Shown here in pieces: positions 32,761 to 42,899 of a stretch of 64,000 nucleotides of DNA. A program made the position numbers and the translations under genes. The notes below the pieces were generated by a model. That model was not told where the DNA came from. It saw nothing but the letters and a program-made list of their open reading frames with translations, and searched no databases. The number at the start of each line of letters is the position of its first letter. Position 1 is the first letter of the stretch. The DNA comes from Mixophyes australis (lineage: Eukaryota; Chordata; Amphibia; Anura; Limnodynastidae), in contig JAVHZZ010000012.1 in the NCBI GenBank assembly GCA_036250195.1, positions 93,603,455 to 93,667,454 on the forward strand, read 5' to 3'.

Positions 32761-35142
32761 AAAAATTTGGAGACGACCCGATCCACTCAGCTCCCCCCAC
32801 TATTACTACTATTAATTTTTAAGGTACCACAATGCTCCATAACGCTGGACAATGGGAAAGACAGGAATATACTAAGTTTTCAAAATAAATGCAGATATGA
32901 AAACAAAGTGTAGGGAGGACCCAAAGATTACAATCTAACGGATATTTTAGGATGGATGTTTTACACAATCACCTAGAAATTGGCATATACATCACAGTAG
33001 AAAAACTGAGAAGCAACTGTGCTGTGAGTCCATACATTGGTAAATGAATTATTCCTCCAGAAATACTACATTAAGGTACATTGTGCACAGATCGGACGCT
33101 GTCCCGGGAGACGGCATGAAATATGTATGTGCGGGGTATGAAACCTATTCTCCGTCTTACTGATTGTAACAACTGTGATCCCATTATTGCCTCCTGCCCC
33201 CCAGCCTCCTGCCTCTGACCCGGGGGGAAGAAGTAGACATCGTAAAGCCACTATTTAATAAGAAATCTCATTTTCTGGCGGAGGCCGGGGTATATCCAGA
33301 TTATTATTTATTAAAACACGACTTCAGTGACTGGGATAAACAAACAGTATTTCTGAGGATTGTGTCCTTTCTACACATTCCAACAGCAAACTGGATTATT
33401 ATCCCCCCAATGTAAAGTCTCTGAACATAACTAAATAGCTATATATATCTCCCACCTGTGCTCAAGCAGGAAGGCTGTGTTATGTCTGCTCCGCAGGGAA
33501 CCCTTCACCCAAGGAGACCTGGCTTTATGATATACCGGAGAATCTCTTTATATACGGCCTATGAGATATCTCCTCTGTCATTATTCCCAGCCTCTCCGTT
33601 GTCTGTCTCTTTATTGTGTAGCTGTGCCCAGAGGAGGATGGCAACGGTGCCCCGGGCATCAGAGAGATGCTTGGCTACTGGATGATAAATAGGATTGTTT
33701 TCCTAGGTGAGCGGTGGGAGAAGGCAGATAACAGAGTGACGAGCCGACTCTCTGCGGTATGAAGTACAAAATAATATATCACTATTACTGTTTTCTCTGA
33801 CATTTAGACTCCAGTCAGTTTATACAAGATCTCCTCGCCAAACACACCGTCTGCCCTGGATATGTCTTGCTGTTGACATTTGCAGAGGGCTCTCGTCATC
33901 TATACTTCCCCCCACTTCCACCATTCCTTGGTCTAATTCAGGTAAGTACACACAATTAACCCCTTGCCATTCTGAATATGTTAATGGCTCTGCAGACTGT
34001 TCCCGAGGAGACGACCGCTGGCACGAGATGATGAGATGACACTTGGAGGATAGCTTGTTATCCTTCTTGTCTACAAATACGTGTCTAATACCTGGAGCCA
34101 CAGAGTACCGGAGCCAAATTAAAACCTCAAAGGTACCTAGATAACATACTGGTTTGTAACCCCCCCTCCCAAAAAAAATAAAACCCTCCAAACCACGAAA
34201 ACGTGTTAGGACTGTGTCCCTCAGTTCCAACTGGGCCTTAGACAGGAGCCTATGTTGTCTAATGCATACTCCAGCTATGCAGAGGACCTACAGAACCTAC
34301 CAATGGCTTGTTTGTCCACATCTATTACACCTGAAGAAAGAACTAACCCCACAAAATGTAAATATGTGTCCTCAAACTGTAAAAAAAAACAAACACCCAC
34401 CTCCACCGCCATGACAGCTGTACAGGTTGTGTATCGGAAACCGACACTGTCTCACACTTTTTGGCATCATGGTTTGTCGTTGAGGGCAAGTTTTTTTTGC
34501 CAATACAAAGACTTTCCTGCGATTGGCTATTAAATATAGAGGTTGTGAGCAGGGTATTATGTAGTATACACTGCAAGTGTGAGCCAAAAGGAAGGCAGTT
34601 CATGTACCCAACTAAAGCCGAGTGTTTCCGGGTGTACGACAGTCCAAGTGACTAACGCTTAGCATTTATCTAAGAGCCAACAAGAATCCACCAGGGTATT
34701 TATGATATTATCATCAGGTGCTCCCTATGGCAGAGAAGACAGGAGGACGTATGAGACTTTGGTGGGACTCCGATCTCCGGTGACGTTCACACCTGGTGCC
34801 GTAGACCTCTGGAGACCAGGTTATAATCCTTGTGAGATCCTTATGGACACAGAAGACCTCTTCTTTATAAAAAGTGGATTTAGCAGTAAATCAGTCACCA
34901 TCCAACTAGCAATGTTCCCGGCTCAATCCCCTCTCGGCTTTAGCCTTAATTAGAGCTGGGAATGGCAAGAGACTGTTCCCTCAATCTCCGTATCTCCATC
35001 TATCACTGAAATATTATTTCCCTACGTGTTGTACAAAACAAACTATAAACCAGATTTACAATGCATTTTATTTGCTGGGAACAAACCGTATTGTGTGTAT
35101 ATTACTTTCTTCTCCTATTAGTCTGCGGATTTCGCTGCTTGT
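32761..35142. other. unassigned non-coding stretch
   Basis: Unique-looking sequence with no recognised gene or repeat. Open frames up to 136 codons (minus, 34230-33820) lack recognisable motifs. Confidence 0.5.
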
Positions 35143-35310
35143 TATAGCTTATTATTATTCTGCTTTATTAATATAGCGGTGAGATGTCCCGCAGCGCCGG
35201 CTAAGCAGAGAACATGATTCAGACACGTCGGTTCTTGCCTTAGTGAAGCTGACAATCTAATTTCTCTACCAAACGTTCACACAATGGGTCAGTTTAGTCA
35301 GTATCAATCA
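35143..35310 (+). repeat. dispersed repeat family R3, copy ii (partial)
   Basis: 'tctgctttattaatatagcg ... cgcagcgccg ... aagctgacaatctaatttct' in the same order as 30965-31095, more diverged. The '-tatagcg-' start and 'agcttacaatctaa' word are shared by many amphibian dispersed repeats as I recall them. Confidence 0.45.
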
Positions 35311-35388
35311 ACCTGCATGATAGAGGGTTCAGGCTAAAAGTACAACCTTTACACGGAGCGTGACAGTTTCCGACCCCCGCTAAACTCC

Positions 35389-35545
35389 TGGGGGTAAATT
35401 TATCAAGCTTCAGGTTTGAAAAAGTGGAGATGTTGCCTGTAGCAACCAATCAGATTCTAGTTACCATTTATTTAGTACATTCTACAAAATGACAGCTAGA
35501 ATCTGATTGGTTGGTATAGACAACAGCTTGATAAATTTACCCCCA
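35389..35545. mobile_element. foldback MITE, copy i (157 bp)
   Basis: Inverted repeat ends TGGGGGTAAATTTATCAAGCT at 35389 and the reverse complement ending 35545. Inner arms 'aaccaatcagattctag' and 'ctagaatctgattggtt' also pair, so the whole unit folds into one long hairpin around 'atttagtacattct'. It has no coding capacity. Related to 42567-42718. Confidence 0.8.
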
Positions 35546-37059
35546 GGCCTCAAAGCCACAGCACCACCACCAAAGTACTAGAAAACATATTTTGATCACC
35601 ATCCCTTTAATAAATTTCTATTTAGGAGCAATGATACGATCAAGAATGATCTCTCCAGATATTAAGGGTTTAGTAGCCGACCCAATCCAGAAGCTGAGCT
35701 GCTGACACTTATTATTCCAGCCGGCAATGATTCCTGACCATCTCCCACTGATGCTCAGACTGCTATAGGAGGATTTCTGCAGGCAGCAAACAGATGTTCT
35801 GGGGAGGGGGCTGACACTGATAAAGTTCCCATATTGTTGTGTTTAGAGAGTCAGGGGCACAGGAGACTTCCTGACCTGGATTTTAATGCAATAAAGTTCC
35901 ACTCTGCGTCTTGCGGCTGACTCTTAGGATGGGGGACTTTTTATAGGAACAACCTAGAAATTATGCAGACGCTGTACGGCAGCAGAGAGAGAGGACATAA
36001 ATCACCGGGTCTCACCAGCCCGTGTACAACAACATTTTATGTGCGTTCAATAAAAGGATCACAGCGTGTAATGAATCTGGCGGACTGGGAGCCATCCGCA
36101 GGCCGGGCCTGCGCACAACATGTTATTGGCATGGGCGTCCCACGGCGGGCATAAACAGCCCAAACACAAATAAAACCCGCAGAGTAACTTAATTAGTGCC
36201 GTAAGATGCTGAACAACAATATCGGAGCCGCCGCAGCCCTCCGCCCTATTGTAATAACAGAACGCAGGGCGTGCAGGCCAAAATGGCGGCTGGAAAGGTT
36301 GGATGACGGTAAATGTGGGTGGGTGGGGGGGTACATTTCCCCTACAGCATTACAGGGAGCCCCACACACAGTCTAGAGACAGCGGGATTGTCTGTAATAC
36401 ATACGGCACTTTTGTGTGTATGTTTGTCTTACAAGAGTGTTTGTGCATGTATATAAATTCGTACACGTCATATACATGTGGATGGTTAAAGAAGTTAGCT
36501 ATAGACCAGTATCGCCGGGGCACAAGCCAGTCAGTCATCTGACTACTTCTACGTACAGTGTATATTGCATGTATAGGAGCCAGTGAGTCACGTGACTACC
36601 TACGGTGTATTCGCCGTGTATAGGACGCAGTTGGTTTGCTGTTTATGTAAACCAGGTCCCTTAATCATTTAATAATAGCTTTCACAATGTTCCTCTCTGC
36701 AGCTTTTAAGCTAAGCACATTACAACATTAAATTCTAAATACACATTAAACCAGGTATCTCATTAAATCCACTAATAGTTCATTTTATGCAAAAAATCAC
36801 GTTAAGACACCATTTAAATCCGAGCGTGAGGAGACACATAGCTTCCCAGACATAGGATTAAATTTACAGGGTCAGAGTAAGTGGGATCTATAAATTAACA
36901 ATGCTCATTCTCCGAACACCCTGGGAGTTGTAGTGCACCAGGGGCTGGAGCGCAGGCCGCCAGTACCAGTACTAGAGATTTTCATCAGCAGCCTCTTGAC
37001 CTTGTCCCGATGCCCCTCTCCCCTCCCTCCCCGGGGGGGGCGAGGAATCTCAAGGTTTA
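35546..37059. other. unassigned non-coding stretch with factor-like motifs
   Basis: Without genes. Contains AAAATGGCGGC at 36280-36290 (YY1-like) inside a CpG-containing segment 36060-36300, and the ZNF143-like word listed separately. Confidence 0.45.
36919..36936 (-). promoter_or_regulatory. candidate ZNF143/THAP11 site
   Basis: The minus strand reads CACTACAACTCCCAGGG, close to the ACTACA(A/T)(T/C)TCCCAG consensus of the SBS element. One mismatch-tolerant match by eye; such words also occur inside repeats, so weak on its own. Confidence 0.35.
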
Positions 37060-37330
37060 AATGCTAATCGATGTGCGAGGTATGTTATCTGCATTGATTA
37101 GTAACACGAGACGGCAGCTTCTGTCGCTCCTGTAATTATGAAAACACAATTAGATGAAATGGCCGCTTGCTGGAAACGATTTGTAACCGGAGAAAGTGGG
37201 CGAGAGAAGATGGTGAGGCAAGAGCCGCACTCAGCGTTTCAGCAGCAAGATTCCCGCTCGTCTGTAAGCGAGGAAGACAAATGGCGGCGGTTGTTATGTG
37301 TTATTACAGACACTAATCATTATCTATAAT
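37060..37330. other. candidate conserved non-coding element
   Basis: Repeat-free, mixed composition with clustered TAAT/ATTA cores ('gtaattatgaaaacacaatt', 'cactaatcattatctataatg') and an AAATGGCGGC word at 37279-37289. It resembles developmental enhancers in texture only; conservation untested. The 63-codon frame inside has no homology. Confidence 0.25.
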
Positions 37331-37884
37331 GATCACTGCTAATGAGGGGCGCCTGGGTTTGGTTATATGGGGGGTACAGGTCTAATGTCGGCTTAGACTA
37401 GAACGCGTACCCTCACCCGCGTCTCGTACCCACACTTGTGTGTCATTGAGGGATTGTCACTTTATGGTGGTTAGTGGCCGAATTATCATAAAACCTGCAA
37501 AGTGGTGGCTCAGCATTCTTAAGTGTTTTGCAGCTTAGTTATAGGAGAGCGTTTGTTTAAGCAGCGGGAATTCTCTGCATACAATACGCCTCTGCCAGAC
37601 CAGTTCGCTCAGGTAGTGGAGAATATAGCAGAGCGCTGGGGGCGTGTCTATCATTTACATAAACAGACGATGGGCCGTTGACCAGGGATGACTAGGGAAA
37701 TACACAAGATTATTATGTAATGATGGCATAATAAAGTAGCATAAGGACATGGAAATGTTTAGTTCTCGTTACCACCCGGTGTATTTGCAATCCCAAAATG
37801 CTATTAGTTAATAATGCAAAAATGCCTATTATTTACCACAATTGCTGATCATGTGCGAATGAATTAAAAATGCATAGAAAAACT
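37331..37884. other. unassigned non-coding stretch
   Basis: Nothing recognised; ends at a long TA/GT microsatellite. Confidence 0.55.
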
Positions 37885-37896
37885 TGTGTGTGTGTG

Positions 37897-37984
<88 letters not shown>

Positions 37985-37985
37985 A
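37885..37985. repeat. compound (GT)n(TA)n(CA)n microsatellite
   Basis: GT run, about 50 bp of TA, a short 'caaa' break, another TA run, then CA. The roughly palindromic GT-TA-CA order could form a hairpin. Confidence 0.95.
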
Positions 37986-39364
37986 TGCAACAATGGAATG
38001 GACGGATCTCATTTCAACATTTGGAAATATGTATTTTCCATGGGATTAAATCACAGCAATTATGAAGCTGACTGGCAGGGAGCCTTCCCAGAGCCAGCGT
38101 ATTATTATTATTAATATTCTTATTAGAGGGTCTGAAGCCGAGCGGAAGGCAGGTTTGGGAGAGGAGAGGTATAGCGCACACATTAGGAAGAATACAGAGG
38201 AGATAATAAACAGCGGTGAAATGAGTTTCTTCTGAAAGTTGGCAAAACGCTCTGTCCCCGATCACAGGGTTTACTGACTGTATAAGATTGGATTTCAGAA
38301 AATATGAAAAAAACAGCTAAGTACCAGGTTGGCGGGGGCTGACAGCAGTATAAAGCGGAATTATTGGCCAGCCGTCGCGGCCTTTTCCAAGATGCTATTT
38401 CCCAAGGATTCATGGTGGTGCGGCTCTCCGAGCACGGCATCCAAATGGTTTATCAAAGCCACAATTTTCAGGTTTTGTCTCCTAAAATAACAGGTCCTCT
38501 AACTGCCTCCTGTATATTCTGCCTGGCAGCTTCATTTGTTAGTTGCACACGGGGATTGTCACGTTGCCATTAACCCGTTTCAATAAGAGCTGCGGTAGAT
38601 GGGACACAGTTAAAGAGGGGGCGAAGAAGGCCTGGTGTTGGACAGCAGGAAAATAACGCTTATTGCCCCTTTCTCGCCCCTGACGGAATCCGATTATTAT
38701 TATTGGAGATACTGTAAGGGCATAAAATTATACAGAGTGAGGGATGCATCTCGCAGACTGAAATATTGACGAGGTTGGATCCTGCGCGCCTCCGCCATTT
38801 TCAGGGAAAGATGAAGGATGGGGTTGTAGATATTTAATAATGCATTGCTTATAATACGCTTTCTAGACGGGCCAGCCGGAGTATTACATCCATATATCAG
38901 GATGAGTGTAATAAACACGTCACTCAGACTCGGCCACAAATGAATGATCCTGGAACGTAGACTCTCTGTCGCTCCTCAGCCGATATATACAGCATCAGGG
39001 GATTACAGCCAGCGTCGCTGCATCACAGGAGCGGACCCCAGAACATGGCCCATTAACCTCTTCACATACACACATAAGATAACAAAGAGACGTCTGATAA
39101 GCTCCTGGCTGATTATTTATCTTCTCCCTCGGGTGCAGATGCAATAAAGGAAACCGATAGCATTTTATGGATGAAACGAAATAGACGGGAGATTGGGTTC
39201 TCCTCGTTTATGTAGTGTTCAGCCTGAGTGAGATTATTACAGACCCCCTCCCCGCTCTCCCTTCTGTATAAATCAGAACCTACAGAGTCATCATAATGTG
39301 ATTTCACCCCAGAGCCCAGACACATGGAGATGTCACATCCAGGATCCATGGTGATAAACATCAA
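37986..39364. other. unassigned stretch with a candidate conserved element
   Basis: No gene recognised. 38360-38600 ('ggcatccaaatggtttatca', 'ctaactgcctcctgtatatt') is repeat-free and balanced in composition and might be conserved non-coding sequence; this is a guess from texture. Confidence 0.3.
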
Positions 39365-39905
39365 CCGACTACTCAACTGAGACTCGCCAACTAATCACCG
39401 AACACTCACCGTCACTGACCAAGTACTCAACGGAGACTCACCAGCTAATCAAAGAGCACTCACAACACTGATCGACTGCTCAACTGAGACTCACCCAGCA
39501 CTCACCAACTAATCACCGATCACTCACCAACACTGACCGACTAATCAACTGAGACTCACCGACTAATCACCGATCACTCACCAACGCTAACCGACTAATC
39601 AATCGAGACTCACCTTCTAAACAAAGCACTCATCAACACTGACCGACTACTCAACTGAGACTCACTGACTAATCACAGAGCACTCACTGATACTGACCGA
39701 CTGAGACTCATCGACTAATCAACGAACACTCACCGACACTGACCAAATAATCATCCCACAGTCACCTATTGACTAATCATCCCACACTCACCGATCGACT
39801 AACCACCTATACTCACCAACCGACCTATCATCCTACACTCACTGACCAACTAATCATCCCACACTCACTGACCAACTAATCATCCCACACTCCCTTTATC
39901 CCACA
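39365..39905. repeat. degenerate tandem repeat, about 54 bp then about 26 bp
   Basis: Units built from 'actgagactcaccgactaat' and 'caccgatcactcaccaac' with many small indels; from about 39740 it becomes a shorter 'accaactaatcatcccacac' unit. The imperfect periodicity suggests an old array. Confidence 0.8.
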
Positions 39906-40194
39906 TCTCAATCTCAGTAGCTGCAAGTCACTGACACGGAGGCTAGCGCCCAATCATTTAATATCTTGTCACTCACTGTAATTTTGTCATTTCAGATGGG
40001 GTAATCCTCCCTCCCACATTTATGAGCACTGATAAGATGTCACCATGGCCCAATAAGAATGGTCATCCTCACCACAGCCCAGACGTACCGTATGACCTCC
40101 TAGCTCTGATTCAAAATGATTTCTTCACATGTAGGGATCAACTCTGATTATCTAAACTAACAGAGAACTAATGACCAAGATAGTTCCAGGACTA
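39906..40194. other. unassigned flank of the second Tc1 copy
   Basis: Nothing recognised. Confidence 0.5.
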
Positions 40195-40742
40195 AAGTGG
40201 AAGAGATGGCACCAGGATGCACTATGGGAAGAAGGCAAGCCGGCAGAGGCAGTGTGATTCTCTGGACAATGTTCAGCTGGGAAACATTGGATCCTGGCAT
40301 TCATATGGATGTTACTTTGACACATACCACCTCCCTAAACATTGGTGCAGATCAAGTACACCTCTTCATGGCAATGGTATTACCTAATAGCAGTGGCTTC
40401 TTTCAGCAGGATAATGTGCCCTGCCACTGCAAAAATTGTTCAATAATGGTTTGAGGAACATAGGAGTTCAAGGTGTTGACTTGGTCTTCAAATTCTCCAG
40501 ATCTCTATCTCTATCTCTCTATCCCACATCTGTGGGATGTACTGGAAAAACAAGTCCGAGCCATGGAGGCCCCACCTTGCAACTTATAGGATTTAAAGGA
40601 TCTACTGATAACGTCTTGGTGCCAGATACCACAGGACACCTTCAGAGATCTAGTGGAGTCTATGACTCGACAGGTCAGAGCTGTTTTGGTAGCATGAGGC
40701 GGACCTACACTATATTAGGCAGGTGGTTTCACTGTTGTGTTT
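40195..40742 (+). pseudogene. Tc1/mariner transposase C-terminal fragment (second copy)
   Basis: Plus-strand copy of the 3' half of the element at 31607-32760. The readable frame includes MEEMAPGCTMGRRQAG, SVILWTMFSWETL and GFFQQDNVPCH (second catalytic Asp). Frameshifts follow, and the region that should hold the catalytic Glu is replaced by a 'tctatc' microsatellite (about 40499-40522). It then resumes with 'ctgtgggatgtactgg' and ends with 'ctatattaggcaggtggttt' of the terminal repeat. The 5' half is absent. Confidence 0.85.
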
Positions 40743-42070
40743 GACTATCAAGTGTGTATTGAGACATCTTTTCTGTGAAGTGTTTTTATTTACTGTTTTC
40801 TGATTTCATTTTTACTTTTAAAAGCATCAGGGTCCTTCCCCAGATTCCACATGTCTGGAACATGTGGTCCACAACATTCAACATGCAGGTAGTGTCCGAA
40901 ATGTAATACCCTTCTGTAATAAGTATAGTGAGTCAGTTTGAGGGAATATTTGATCACATTGCACACAAACTATTTTTCTTTTACTGTCCATTCTTGGATG
41001 TGAGTCTTTAGCTCCCGCCTAATGAAGATATTGCCCTCTTTACTAGATACATTTGTGGGGGTCCTTTATTCAGCAAATACAACCTGTCTGTGAACGCCAT
41101 ACTACTAGGGGAAAGTGGCGTCCTGAATGACCTTGTCACAGTCACAGACTGATTTTAACAATATATTCATGTTGTCGAAACCCGTACTTGCCAGAAAAAA
41201 TAATTTCCTCATGAAGTGTACATATCTAGGCTTTGTGTCCGTCCTACTACCCCTCCCGGGGAGCCATGAACTGTATCTATCAGATATCTACAGCTACAAG
41301 AGAGACTACAGCCATAAAGTGCCACTATAGAGTGGCGTGAGAGTGCCCGCTGTCCCGCTGGCAGAGGAGCGTGTAAGAGATGGAAGAGTTGAGTCTCGGA
41401 GGTGGAGATTGCGTGACAGCCTGTGGTCCACAACCAGAAAACATGAGAGGTCCGTGTAGCACATTGATTTTTCCTCATCCTCTCCAAGACGTCCGTAAAT
41501 AAGAGAGATGAGAGAATGACACGGTTGACAAGACTGGCGCAGAACTCTGAGGTGACGGCACAATGTGCCGTGAGTGAAAGGGCCATTACATCCGCCTCAC
41601 ACAGCCCCCGGGGGACCTTGTTCTGGTCCGGGAGTCCTCAGAGATTTACTGGGGGATTCACACCTACACATCCCTCTCCCTGTCCGTGAGCGCATTTTTT
41701 TTTTTTTATCAAGACCACTTACGGAGATCAGCCGAGCGTGATATCGCAGGCAGAGAGAGATAGACACAAATCGTCTTGGGGACCACTGGGAATCACAAGA
41801 AAATTCATTTGGCAGACAGGAATCTTTCAGGCTTGTAAAATGTTATTCATTTATTTCATTGCTCCAGAAGACTCTGTGTGGGTGGGATGGGCCAGTGACT
41901 TTCTATTCTTACCTGGATGGAAATTAAATTCCAGTTAGGATCTTTTGCATCCAGGAACTCAGAGTATTTACACCCACATCGAGGCCCGTTGATTGCTGCT
42001 GCGGCTTTGGACGTTGATGACCCACCAAACAATCCCGATGACTTATGAAACTTCATGTGTGACACTGCTC
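40743..42070. other. unassigned non-coding stretch
   Basis: No recognised gene or repeat; open frames up to 125 codons lack motifs. Confidence 0.5.
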
Positions 42071-42129
42071 CTTTCTACTTTCTCAACCAGCTTACTATTA
42101 AATGGTCTGAGCAGCTTACAATCAACTGG

Positions 42130-42288
42130 TGTGTCAAGCAGAGGAGAGCTGTCAAACTTTAGCCTGGGGGGCGAGACTCGACTCAGCAGCCTATTAGGAA
42201 CATTTTAAACTAGAAAAATGCAGGTAGGCCAGTGTCCCAGCCCAAGGTTGCTCACTATGTATGCCCCCCCTACTCCCCAGTCCAGCCA
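42130..42288 (+). mobile_element. dispersed repeat family R2, copy iii (insertion in D copy A)
   Basis: Absent from copy B at the corresponding point (aactggtggattaagagacc). Contains 'cagcagcctattaggaacat' and 'aaaaatgcagg' shared with 20322-20410 and 30310-30480. The filled/empty comparison indicates an inserted unit, but ends and duplications are not clean. Confidence 0.6.
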
Positions 42289-42566
42289 GACCTTATGCCA
42301 AGAAGCTTACAATCTAGTGGTACAAAAGTGCGCAATTATTTTTAGGTAGCATTTGATGAGTATAATCCATTAACACTTCTGTTTATAGTTAGATCTTCAC
42401 AAGAAGCTTACAATCTAGTGGTATACTACGAGCCTCTGGCCCAATAAGTTTACAGTCCAATGCTATAATGTACCCATCCTAAATCTAGTGTTCCAATAAG
42501 AAACCATGTCTCATAGGAGACTGTTCTCTGAAGCTTACAATCTAGTTCTATAAAAAAAAAGACCAT

Positions 42567-42718
42567 GGGGTATATTTACTAAACTGCGGGTTTGAACAAA
42601 GGGAGATGTTGCCTATAACAACCAATCAGATTCTAGCTGTAATTTTGTAGAATGTACTAAATAAATGACAGCTAGAATCTCCACTTTTTCAAACCCGCAG
42701 TTTAGTAAATCTAGCCCC
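42567..42718. mobile_element. foldback MITE, copy ii (152 bp)
   Basis: Inverted ends 'tttactaaactgcgggtttg' and its reverse complement, with inner arms 'caatcagattctagctgt' and 'gacagctagaatct' as in 35389-35545. D copy B has no such sequence between 'ttctataaaagaga' and 'ttgtttcaagagct', so this is an insertion after the duplication. Confidence 0.8.
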
Positions 42719-42899
42719 TTGTGTCTAGAGCTTTCAATGTACAGACTGCCCAATCTGAATGATGTTATAACTTGGTGCGGTATAACAGGAAATCCTGTAC
42801 AATACAGGTTACATTTAGTGTTGTCACACTGCCAGATCCAAGACCTTACCGTTGTACTGCTAAGATGGGAGACTGTTTCATGAAGCTTACAATCTAGTA

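Larger units (their letters stand above)
42071..42899 (+). repeat. duplicated segment D, copy A
   Basis: Collinear with 45613-46330. Shared blocks in order: 'agcagcttacaatcaactgg', 'gaccttatgccaagaagctt', 'aatctagtggtacaaaagt', 'tctcataggagact', 'aggaaatcctgtacaat'. Inside, 'aagcttacaatctagt' recurs about every 90-130 bp, so D is itself built of a diverged tandem unit. Compared with copy B it has two extra insertions (42130-42288 and 42567-42718). Confidence 0.8.

Noticed and set aside
37138..37329. 63-codon frame as a coding exon
   Set aside because: No splice sites of note or homology; the interest of the region is non-coding.
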